The notes under the pieces were generated by a model. It was not told where the DNA came from and searched no databases. It worked only from the letters and a program-made list of their open reading frames with translations. From the NCBI GenBank assembly GCA_002779665.1, contig PEVZ01000004.1, forward strand, positions 1 through 13,467: 13,467 nucleotides of DNA, in the 5' to 3' direction. This document shows positions 6,567-13,467 of the stretch, in pieces. Each line of letters begins with the position of its first letter. The first letter of the stretch is position 1. The translations under genes and the position numbers were made by a program. This DNA is from Candidatus Roizmanbacteria bacterium CG06_land_8_20_14_3_00_34_14. Its GTDB lineage: Bacteria; Patescibacteriota; Microgenomatia; UBA1406; GWC2-37-13.

Positions 6567-7165
6567 AAAAATTAGCCATCTTAATTTCTGATGCTGGTAC
6601 CGGAACCAATCTTCAAGCGATCATTGATGCCGTTAAGACCAAAAAATTAAAAGCTAAAATAGAATTAGTTGTTAGCAGTTCCAAAGATGCCCTTGGTCTG
6701 AAAAAGGCACAAGAAAATAAAATTTTAACAATGGTTGTTGATAAAAAAAATGATTTAAAAAAAATTTTCGAAGACAACCAAATTGATTTGATAGTTTTAG
6801 CCGGTTGGAAATTAATCATCCCCCAATCTTTGATTAGTGCGTTCAAAAATAAGATCCTAAATCTTCATCCCGGACTTATTCCTGACAAAATGGAAGGTGT
6901 TGCTCTCAATCCTGACAAAACAAACGGACTTTGGAATCGTGGAAAATTAACTGATATCGCCATCAAGAATTTTTTAGATAAAAAGGCAACCTATGCAGGA
7001 TCAACCGTTCATTTTCTATCTAATGAATTTGATTTTGGAAAAATTCTTAACCGTTGTTTTGAAAAAATTTTACCAAACGATACATTGGAGAGCCTTTATA
7101 AAAGATTAAAGAAAAAAGAAAATAAAATTTATGTTGAGTCATTAAAACATTTATGTAACAAGTAG
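6563..7165 (+). CDS. purN: GAR transformylase PurN (folate-dependent)
   Basis: It transfers formyl from 10-formyltetrahydrofolate to GAR, the third step of the pathway. The 200-residue protein begins with a nucleotide-binding strand and loop (LAILISDAGTGTNLQAII). It keeps the catalytic Asn100 and His102 (LNLHPGLIP) and Asp157 (NEFDFGK), matching Asn106, His108 and Asp144 of E. coli PurN. The stretch between the NLHP and STVHF motifs (about residues 107-146, including KMEGVALNPDKTNGLWNRGK) is longer than in E. coli. The gene overlaps purF by 4 bases, so translation is probably coupled. Its TAG stop lies inside the palindrome at 7162-7189. Confidence 0.9.
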   Translation: MKKLAILISDAGTGTNLQAIIDAVKTKKLKAKIELVVSSSKDALGLKKAQENKILTMVVDKKNDLKKIFEDNQIDLIVLAGWKLIIPQSLISAFKNKILNLHPGLIPDKMEGVALNPDKTNGLWNRGKLTDIAIKNFLDKKATYAGSTVHFLSNEFDFGKILNRCFEKILPNDTLESLYKRLKKKENKIYVESLKHLCNK

Positions 7166-7189
7166 GGAACAAAAATTTTTGTTCCCTAC
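7162..7189. repeat. perfect 28-bp palindrome between purN and purD
   Basis: GTAGGGAACAAAAA (7162-7175) is followed immediately by its exact reverse complement (7176-7189). It covers the purN stop codon and ends 13 bases before the purD ATG. In RNA it would form a strong stem with A-U pairs at the tip. No T run follows, so it is not a standard terminator. A role in mRNA processing or differential expression is possible, or it is a small repeat. Confidence 0.8.
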
Positions 7190-7202
7190 AAAAAATGATT
7201 TT

Positions 7203-8468
7203 ATGAATATTTTAATCATTGGTTCCGGAGGACGAGAACATACTTTGGGTTGGAAAATTAAACAATCTCCTTTAGTCGAGCAAATTTACTTTGCTCCAGG
7301 TAATCCAGGGACTAAAGAAATTGGAGAAAATATCCCAATTGAAGTTACTGATATTCAAAAATTATTAAAATTTGCTAAGAATAAAAAAATTGATCTAACG
7401 ATCGTCGGTCCGGAAACTCCTTTAGTTTTGGGTATAGTTGATGTTTTTAAAAAAAATAAATTAAAAATTTTCGGTCCATCCAAAAAAGCCAGTCAGATAG
7501 AGGGTTCTAAAATTTTTGCCAAAAATTTAATGAAAAAATACAAAATTCCAACCGCGGAATATTTCATTTTCAATGACTTTATTGAAGCAAATAAATATTT
7601 ATTAAAGGCTAAATATCCAGTTGTTGTAAAAGCAGATGGACTTTATTTTGGAAAGGGAGTCTGTGTCTGTAAAAATAGAAAAGAAGCTGAGGATTTTTTG
7701 AAACAACTAAATTGTAAAAAAATCGTCATTGAAGAATGTCTTTATGGTCAAGAAATTTCATTTATGGTTATAACTGATGGAAAAGACTTTATCTCTTTTC
7801 TACCTTCTCAAGACCATAAACGACTAATCACTAATAATCAAGGTCCAAACACCGGTGGGATGGGAGCTTATACACCTGTTCCATTCGTTGATGTTAAACT
7901 GTTGAAACAAATTGAAAAAGAGATCGTTGCTCCAACTATTAAAGCTATGGCAAAAGAAGGTTGTCTTTATCAGGGTATTCTTTATCCTGGCTTGATTTTA
8001 ACCCGGGAGGGACCAAAAGTTTTGGAATATAACTGCCGTTTTGGTGATCCGGAAACCCAATCATTAATGATGCAACTTGATTCGGATTTGATTGAAATAA
8101 TCCTTGCCCAGCAAAAAAATAAATTAAAAAATAAAAAATTAGTTTTCAAAAAAGGTTTTACCGTTGGTGTCGTTCTTGCTTCGGCCGGTTATCCGGAGAA
8201 ATATACAAAAGGTGACCAAATTCACGGCATAGATAAAATAAAAGATAAAGACGTGCAAATATTTCAGGCAGGGACAAAACAATTAGATAATAAAATTGTC
8301 ACCAATGGAGGTAGGGTTTTATTAGTCACAGCAACTGCTCTGATCTTAGATGAAGCCATTAAAAAAGCCTATCAATACATTGGGAAAAAATCTGTTTATT
8401 TTAAAGGAATGCAATATCGAAAAGACATCGGAAAGAACGGATTAATATTTGGAGATAAGTATGATTAA
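7203..8468 (+). CDS. purD: phosphoribosylamine-glycine ligase PurD
   Basis: An ATP-grasp ligase joining phosphoribosylamine and glycine to GAR, the second step of the pathway. The protein has 421 residues, the usual length. GSGGREH (7-13) is the N-domain signature. KADGLYFGKGV (143-153) is the ATP-grasp motif, with YF where AA is usual. GMGAYTP and EYNCRFGDPE (275-284) mark the metal and substrate site. The ATG at 7203 gives the family start MNILIIGSGG; a TTG at 7179 would begin inside the palindrome and is rejected. The last codons overlap purL by 8 bases, so the two are translationally coupled. Confidence 0.97.
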   Translation: MNILIIGSGGREHTLGWKIKQSPLVEQIYFAPGNPGTKEIGENIPIEVTDIQKLLKFAKNKKIDLTIVGPETPLVLGIVDVFKKNKLKIFGPSKKASQIEGSKIFAKNLMKKYKIPTAEYFIFNDFIEANKYLLKAKYPVVVKADGLYFGKGVCVCKNRKEAEDFLKQLNCKKIVIEECLYGQEISFMVITDGKDFISFLPSQDHKRLITNNQGPNTGGMGAYTPVPFVDVKLLKQIEKEIVAPTIKAMAKEGCLYQGILYPGLILTREGPKVLEYNCRFGDPETQSLMMQLDSDLIEIILAQQKNKLKNKKLVFKKGFTVGVVLASAGYPEKYTKGDQIHGIDKIKDKDVQIFQAGTKQLDNKIVTNGGRVLLVTATALILDEAIKKAYQYIGKKSVYFKGMQYRKDIGKNGLIFGDKYD

Positions 8469-11412
8469 TAGAGTTGAAATTTTTACAACCGTCTTTGACT
8501 CAAGGGCAGAACTACGAAAAAGAAATAAGAAAATAAAATTTATTACGTTGATTGATGTTTATACAATCGAAAAAAACCTGACACAAACGGAACTTGAAAA
8601 GATTGGCTCCTTAGTTTCAAATCCTGTTACACAGAAATATTACGTAAACAAAAAAGATAGTAAATTATTTATAAATAATAAATTTGATTGGGCAATTGAG
8701 ATCGGATTTTTACCAGGAGTGACGGATAACGTTTCCCACACTGTCAAACAAATTATTGAAGACCAATTTAATATTAAATTTTTAGGAAATGAAGGTGTTT
8801 ATAGTTCACAGGTAACTTTAATATCAGGAAAATTAAATAAAGATGAGATTCAAAAAATTGCCGACAGTCTATACAACCCGTTGATCCAGCATACATATCT
8901 AAAAAACTATAAACAATACGTTAGGGATCATGGAATGGGTTTCGCTGTCCCAAGAATTAAGCTGATCAAAGAACCAACTGTGTCAAAGGTTGATTTGAAA
9001 GTCACTGACGATGAGTTAACAAAAATCGGCAAATCAGGGATAACCAATCCTGACGGATCAAAGAGAGGTCCTTTAGCACTTGATATAGATTATTTAAAAA
9101 CCATCAGGAATTATTTTAAGAGTAAAAAGAGGGACCCAAATGATATCGAAGTAGAGTCTTTGGCCCAAACTTGGTCAGAACATTGTAAACATACTATTTT
9201 TGCCAATCCTATTGATGAAGTAAAAGACGGATTGTTTAAGCATTATATAAAAAGAGCTACCAAAGAAATAAATAAAAAATTTTGTGTTTCTGTTTTTAAT
9301 GATAATTCCGGTGCAATTACTTTTGATAAAAAATATCTGATCACCCATAAAGTCGAGACACACAATAGCCCATCGGCGCTTGATCCTTTTGGAGGAGCGG
9401 TCACAGGAATCGTCGGGGTCAATCGTGACACTCTGGGATTTGGACTGGGCGCCAGACCGGTTGCTAATTATTATGGATTTTGTTTAGCTGACCCACGAAT
9501 TGATAAAAAATTATATAAAGGAAAAGGATCAACCCAACCGATGCTTTCCTCAAAACGGATTATGAACGGTGTGATCGATGGAGTCAACGCCGGTGGAAAT
9601 CAATCCGGCATACCAACTCCACAGGGTTTTCTTAATTTTGATGAAAGATTTAGAGGAAAGCCTTTAGTTTTCGTAGGAACTATTGGACTGATACCAAAAA
9701 AAATTGGAGGAAAACTTTCTCATGTGAAAAAAGCTCAACTTGGAGATTACGTGGTCATGCTTGGTGGACGGGTCGGAAAAGATGGAATTCATGGAGCAAC
9801 CTTTTCTTCTGAGGCAATGGACTCAGGAAGTCCTTCAACCGCTGTTCAGATCGGCGACCCGATCACCCAAAAAAAATTAAGTGATGCAATTGTTAAAGAA
9901 GCAAGAGATATGTTGTTATATAACAGTATTACGGATAATGGTGCCGGAGGTCTTTCCTGTTCAGTTTCTGAGATGGCCAAAGAATCCGGAGGGGTTATAG
10001 TAACCCTGGAAAAAGTACCCCTAAAATATCCAGGACTTGAACCTTGGGAAATTTGGATCTCCGAATCGCAAGAACGTATGACACTTTCCGTTCCGAAAGA
10101 AAAATGGAATAAATTCAAGTCCTTAATGGACAGTCGTGAAGTTGAGGCGACAATAATCGGAAAGTTCACTGATTCCGGAAAATGTTTAGTTTCACATAAC
10201 GGAAAAATAATTATGGACATAGATATGGACTTTCTCCATGATGGATTACCGACAAAATTTTTAACAACAACTTATAATCCAATAAAACATGAAGAACTAA
10301 ATATCCCGCAAGAAAAAAATCTCAACCAAACATTATTAAAAATACTTTCTAGGTTAAACATTACAAGCTTCTCGTTTATCAGTCAGCAATATGATTATGT
10401 TGTCCAAGCAAATTCTGTCCTCCCCCCACTCCAAGGCCGAGGCCGGGTCAATGCCGAAACGTCAGCGATCAGACCAAATTTAAACTCACAAAAGGGAGTA
10501 GTCATGTCTCAAGGTCTTTATCCATCATATAGTGATATTGATACTTACCACATGGCAGCATCCTCTATTGACACCGCTATAAGAAACGCTGTTGCTGCCG
10601 GAGCCGACCCGAATTATTTGGCAATTTTGGATAATTTTTGCTGGTGTTCAGCGGATGATCCGGAAAGACTTGGAGCTTTAAAAAGAGCTGCTCAAGCCTG
10701 TTATGACTATGCGGTTTCTTACGGAACTCCTTTTATTTCCGGAAAAGACAGTATGTTTAATGATTTTAATGGCTATGATGAAAAAGGAAAACCTATCAGT
10801 ATCTCCATTCCCCCAACCTTATTGATTTCTTCTATCGGAGTTATAAAAGATATAAATAAAGTAGTTTCGCTTGACCTTAAAAAAGCAAACGATCTGATCT
10901 ATATACTTGGAGAAACGAAAGACGAATTGGGAGCCTCCGAATATTTTGCCATGCAAGGAGAAAAAGTTGGTAAAAAATATATCGGAAACAAGGTTCCAAA
11001 AGTTGATGCTAAAAAAAATAAAAAACTCTATGATCTGTTTTTCAAAGCGGTTCAAAGCGATCTAATCTCATCCAGTATCAGTATTGGCCGCGGTGGAATT
11101 GCAGTTGCCTTGGCAAAAACAACCATTGGAGGAAAGCTTGGAATTCAAGTTGATCTAAAACATATTCCGGGAAATGTCTCCCGTGATGATTATATTTTGT
11201 ATTCAGAATCGCAAGGAAGGATACTCGTCAGCATTGACCCAAAAAATAAAAATAAATTTGAAAATAACTTTAAAAATGTTACATATGGTCTCGTCGGAAA
11301 AGTTACTAAAAATCAAGTATTTGAAGTTATTGGTTTGGAAAATAAAAAAATTATTAATTTAAAGGTCGATGAGATAGAGAAAGCATATAAGTCGACTTTT
11401 AAAGATTATTAA
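8461..11412 (+). CDS. purL: FGAM synthase large subunit PurL with PurS-like N-terminus
   Basis: With PurQ it converts FGAR to FGAM, the fourth step. It has 983 residues: longer than the small PurL (~740) and shorter than the one-chain E. coli PurL (~1295). Residues 1 to about 160 look like the PurS-type half-domains of the long enzymes (a repeated beta-alpha-beta pattern; FDWAIEIGFLPGVTDNV). The core follows: WSEHCKH (238-244, with the active-site His), DPFGGAVTGIVGVNRD, GVNAGGNQSGIPTPQG and the second AIRS-like half (SYSDIDTYHMAA, ILDNFCW, TPFISGKDS). The glutaminase domain is absent and is supplied by purQ. GGAG at 8451-8454 precedes the ATG at 8461. No separate purS gene is present or needed. 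No sign of decay was seen. Confidence 0.96.
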   Translation: MINRVEIFTTVFDSRAELRKRNKKIKFITLIDVYTIEKNLTQTELEKIGSLVSNPVTQKYYVNKKDSKLFINNKFDWAIEIGFLPGVTDNVSHTVKQIIEDQFNIKFLGNEGVYSSQVTLISGKLNKDEIQKIADSLYNPLIQHTYLKNYKQYVRDHGMGFAVPRIKLIKEPTVSKVDLKVTDDELTKIGKSGITNPDGSKRGPLALDIDYLKTIRNYFKSKKRDPNDIEVESLAQTWSEHCKHTIFANPIDEVKDGLFKHYIKRATKEINKKFCVSVFNDNSGAITFDKKYLITHKVETHNSPSALDPFGGAVTGIVGVNRDTLGFGLGARPVANYYGFCLADPRIDKKLYKGKGSTQPMLSSKRIMNGVIDGVNAGGNQSGIPTPQGFLNFDERFRGKPLVFVGTIGLIPKKIGGKLSHVKKAQLGDYVVMLGGRVGKDGIHGATFSSEAMDSGSPSTAVQIGDPITQKKLSDAIVKEARDMLLYNSITDNGAGGLSCSVSEMAKESGGVIVTLEKVPLKYPGLEPWEIWISESQERMTLSVPKEKWNKFKSLMDSREVEATIIGKFTDSGKCLVSHNGKIIMDIDMDFLHDGLPTKFLTTTYNPIKHEELNIPQEKNLNQTLLKILSRLNITSFSFISQQYDYVVQANSVLPPLQGRGRVNAETSAIRPNLNSQKGVVMSQGLYPSYSDIDTYHMAASSIDTAIRNAVAAGADPNYLAILDNFCWCSADDPERLGALKRAAQACYDYAVSYGTPFISGKDSMFNDFNGYDEKGKPISISIPPTLLISSIGVIKDINKVVSLDLKKANDLIYILGETKDELGASEYFAMQGEKVGKKYIGNKVPKVDAKKNKKLYDLFFKAVQSDLISSSISIGRGGIAVALAKTTIGGKLGIQVDLKHIPGNVSRDDYILYSESQGRILVSIDPKNKNKFENNFKNVTYGLVGKVTKNQVFEVIGLENKKIINLKVDEIEKAYKSTFKDY

Positions 11413-11572
11413 AAGAACATTATCGATAATTTTTATAGGTGTCACGAAAAGAAATGGTTCACCGACCTGCCTGCCGGCAGGCAGGGAAGCGGATTGCCGA
11501 GATAATCGGCAGAGCCTCGCAGGGGAATAGTCGTCTCAAGTAACAGAATCTATAAAAATTTAATTTAAAAAT
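11413..11572 (+). other. 160-base purL-purQ gap with palindrome and hairpin
   Basis: The gap interrupts an otherwise tight cluster. It holds ATTATCGATAAT (11419-11430), the repeat core at 11466-11485, and a hairpin of TGCCGA (11495-11500) with TCGGCA (11506-11511). A short reading frame, from GTG 11439 or ATG 11454 to TAA 11541-11543, encodes 34 or 29 residues, including PACRQAG from the palindrome and the protein-like stretch KRIAEIIGRASQGNSRLK. It has no Shine-Dalgarno and may only be a repeat read as protein. The segment is richer in GC than the genes beside it. No known RNA family was recognised. Confidence 0.5.
11466..11485. repeat. second copy of the GC-rich palindrome core
   Basis: CCTGCCTGCCGGCAGGCAGG is a perfect 20-base palindrome, identical to the centre of the 32-bp palindrome in typA about 8.6 kb away. 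The flanks differ (no T and A runs), so the shared unit is the 20-base core. Here it lies in a gap instead of a gene. Confidence 0.85.
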
Positions 11573-12376
11573 ATGAAAAAACCAAAAGTTTTAATTTTTT
11601 CAGGATACGGATTAAATTCCGAAGTGGAAACAAAATTTGCTTTTGATGTTGCCGGCGGTAATGCTGAGATCGTCCATATAAACGATCTTATTTCCAAGAA
11701 AAAGAAATTGAGTGACTATCAGATATTTGCTATTCCGGGTGGATTTGCTTATGGTGATGATACCGGCGCCGGAAATGGTTATGCAAATAGACTTAGAAAT
11801 CATCTTTGGAAAGATATCACTCAATTCATCAAAGATGGAAAATTAATCATTGGTATTTGTAACGGTTTTCAGGTCTTAGTAAATCTGGGCTTATTACCTG
11901 CTTTAAATTTAAAGTACGGTGAACGGGAATTGGGATTGATGCCTAATGAAATTCCCCGATATACGGTCAGATTTGTCGACCTTAAAACAGAAAATAATAT
12001 CTCACCTTGGTTGAAAGATATCAAATCTCTAACGATCCCTGTTTCCAACGGAGAGGGAAAGCTTTATGCTACTGAAAAAACCTTAAAACAAATTAAAAAA
12101 AATAATTTAGTTGCCTTCCGATATTATAAGGGGAAAATGTGTGAATATTTAAATCTTCCAGCAAGTCCAAACGGATCAATAGATGATATTGCCGGAGTTA
12201 ACGACGAGACAGGACGAGTACTTGGACTTATGCCTCACCCGGAGAGAGCTATGTTTTTCACACAACTTCCCAATTGGCCATACCTTAAAGAGGAATATTT
12301 AAGAACAGGAAAAAAACTTCCGGAATTCGGACCGGGGTTACAAATTTTTAAAAATGGGGTAAACTATTTTAAGTAA
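11573..12376 (+). CDS. purQ: FGAM synthase glutaminase subunit PurQ
   Basis: A class I glutamine amidotransferase that releases ammonia for PurL. The 267-residue chain has the nucleophile Cys96 in GICNGFQVL and the His222/Glu224 pair in MPHPERA. The PGGFAYGDD motif (55-63) follows the first strands as expected. It is longer than the ~225 residues of the Bacillus PurQ and closer to archaeal and other long forms. The ATG at 11573 gives MKKPKVLIFSGYG, matching the family start. No Shine-Dalgarno is seen, only an AT-rich leader. It is separated from purL by 160 bases and from purP by 2. Confidence 0.95.
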   Translation: MKKPKVLIFSGYGLNSEVETKFAFDVAGGNAEIVHINDLISKKKKLSDYQIFAIPGGFAYGDDTGAGNGYANRLRNHLWKDITQFIKDGKLIIGICNGFQVLVNLGLLPALNLKYGERELGLMPNEIPRYTVRFVDLKTENNISPWLKDIKSLTIPVSNGEGKLYATEKTLKQIKKNNLVAFRYYKGKMCEYLNLPASPNGSIDDIAGVNDETGRVLGLMPHPERAMFFTQLPNWPYLKEEYLRTGKKLPEFGPGLQIFKNGVNYFK

Positions 12377-12378
12377 CT

Positions 12379-13371
12379 ATGAATAATCAATACACTATTG
12401 CAACCATAGGCAGTCATTCAGCTCTTCAAATTTTAAAAGGTGCCAAAGACGAAGGATTTAAAACTTTAGTAATTGCACTGAATAAGCAGATTTCATTTTA
12501 TAAGCGGTATTCATTTATTGATGAGATAGTTGGAGTTGATTCTTTTTCTGAATTCCCGGAAATTGAAGAAAAATTAATTGACAAAAATGTGATTGTTATT
12601 CCTCATGGATCTTTTGTTGCCTACCTTGGAATGGAAGGGAATAAGAAAATGACTCTTCCCTATTTTGGTAATAAAAAAGTCCTTGATTTTGAGTTTGATC
12701 GTGTAAAACAAGGTGAATGGTTAAAGGAAGCCGGCATTAATACTCCAAAAGAATTCAAGAATATTAAAGATGTTGAATTTCCAGTCATTATAAAATCATT
12801 TGGCGCTGCCGGTGGAAAAGGTTATTTTCTAATTAACAACAAACAAGACTTAGATAAAAAGATTAAACTTTTTAACGGAAAACAATTTGTTATTCAGCAA
12901 TATATTGTTGGAGTTTCATTATATATCCATTACTTCTATTCTCCACTAACAAAAACTTTGGAGATCTTAAGTATGGACCGAAGATATGAAACCAACGTTG
13001 ATGCCTTGGGAAGAATTCCATTTAATGTCGATCCAAGTTATGTCGTCGTTGGAAATAGTCCTTTAGTATTGAGAGAATCTATGCTTCCGGAAGCTTACGA
13101 AATGGGAGAAAAAGTCGTTAAAAAATCTCAAGAATTAATCAGCTCTCAAGGATTGTTCGGGCCTTTTTGTTTGGAGACGATCATTACGCCCGAGCAAAAA
13201 TTTTATGTGATTGAGATTTCAGCCCGTATTGTTGCCGGCACCAATCTATTTATTGAAGGTTCTCCTTATGCCGATTTACTTTATAATGAACCAATGAGTA
13301 CGGGACGAAGAATTGCCAGAGAAATTAAAAACGCCATTAAAGAAAATAAACTAAAAGAAATATTGGATTAA
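12379..13371 (+). CDS. purP: formate-dependent FAICAR synthetase PurP (archaeal type)
   Basis: It joins formate to AICAR using ATP, giving FAICAR, the ninth step of purine synthesis. It thus replaces the folate-dependent transformylase half of PurH. The 330-residue ATP-grasp protein begins with the PurP signature GSHSALQILKGAKDEGF (11-27). It has the ATP-binding loop KSFGAAGGKGYF (139-150) and the metal-site segment EISARIVAGTN (279-289), followed by SPYADLLYNEPMSTGRRIARE, which is strongly conserved in archaeal PurP. It is a little shorter than the ~360 of Methanocaldococcus PurP. The gene starts 2 bases after purQ, so it belongs to the same transcript. PurP is mainly archaeal; here it stands next to bacterial-type purine genes, suggesting gene transfer. 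An IMP cyclohydrolase must come from elsewhere. Confidence 0.95.
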   Translation: MNNQYTIATIGSHSALQILKGAKDEGFKTLVIALNKQISFYKRYSFIDEIVGVDSFSEFPEIEEKLIDKNVIVIPHGSFVAYLGMEGNKKMTLPYFGNKKVLDFEFDRVKQGEWLKEAGINTPKEFKNIKDVEFPVIIKSFGAAGGKGYFLINNKQDLDKKIKLFNGKQFVIQQYIVGVSLYIHYFYSPLTKTLEILSMDRRYETNVDALGRIPFNVDPSYVVVGNSPLVLRESMLPEAYEMGEKVVKKSQELISSQGLFGPFCLETIITPEQKFYVIEISARIVAGTNLFIEGSPYADLLYNEPMSTGRRIAREIKNAIKENKLKEILD

Positions 13372-13383
13372 AACATATTGCCA

Positions 13384-13467
13384 GACTCGGTAAGGTAATT
13401 TTTATCACACGAGAGTCTCACCACTTCGTGGTCCCCTCGAAAGTGAAAAAATTACTCTTACCTCGTC
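13384..13467. repeat. imperfect inverted repeat with inner hairpins after purP
   Basis: The 25-base left arm (13384-13408: GACTCGGTAAGG then TAATTTTTATCAC) pairs with the 25-base right arm (13443-13467) apart from a few mismatches. The arms share GGTAAG, TAATTTTT and CAC in the same order. Inside are CGAG (13410-13413) with CTCG (13436-13439), and ACCAC (13420-13424) with GTGGT (13428-13432) over TTC. The right arm ends exactly at the window edge and may continue. It could be a transcript-end structure, a small non-coding RNA or a palindromic repeat element. No T run follows within the window. Confidence 0.6.

Noticed and set aside
9846..10220. Minus-strand 124-residue frame inside purL
   Set aside because: It lies wholly within the conserved purL coding sequence on the other strand and shows no recognisable protein character.
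10411..10450. GC-rich patch in purL (PPLQGRGRVN) as another inserted element
   Set aside because: Similar residues occur at this place in PurL relatives as I remember them, and the DNA is only weakly self-complementary (GGCC-GA-GGCC).

Overview
The window looks like part of an AT-rich bacterial genome of the Candidate Phyla Radiation (Patescibacteria, perhaps Microgenomates-like). This is inferred, not proven. The grounds are: small, tightly packed genes; standard-code bacterial housekeeping genes (typA, era); a short RRM-type RNA-binding protein; and GC-rich palindromes inserted in genes and gaps, one of which is read as the peptide LPAGRQV inside typA. From memory, such palindromes are common in these genomes, but I could not search. 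No rRNA or tRNA gene was recognised, so the exact lineage stays open.

Left part (1-3255). The first 220 bases hold, on the minus strand, a broken response-regulator start joined to a piece of a second, unrelated protein. A small two-helix membrane protein (338-604) follows. Next is an RRM RNA-binding protein (754-1083) with a near-consensus sigma-70 promoter, a leader of about 107 nt and a very strong Shine-Dalgarno. A terminator at 1098-1152 separates it from the convergent GTPase gene typA (minus strand, 1165-3021).

Middle part (3256-4915). A protein with hallmarks of a permuted NlpC/P60 (YiiX-like) cysteine hydrolase is followed after 4 nt by era, the ribosome-assembly GTPase. A terminator at 4985-5016 closes this unit.

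Right part (5018-13467). This is a purine biosynthesis cluster, all on the plus strand: purF, purN, purD, purL (with a fused PurS-like N-terminus), purQ and purP. A compound hairpin region precedes purF and an imperfect inverted repeat follows purP. PurF makes phosphoribosylamine, PurD makes GAR, PurN formylates it using 10-formyl-THF, PurL+PurQ make FGAM, and PurP makes FAICAR from AICAR with formate and ATP. PurP is the archaeal-type enzyme and replaces the transformylase half of PurH. The genes for PurM, PurE/K, PurC, PurB and an IMP cyclohydrolase are not in the window. The most notable points are the archaeal-type PurP in a bacterial cluster, the palindromic repeats that have entered essential GTPase genes in frame, and the structured non-coding segments flanking the purine cluster.
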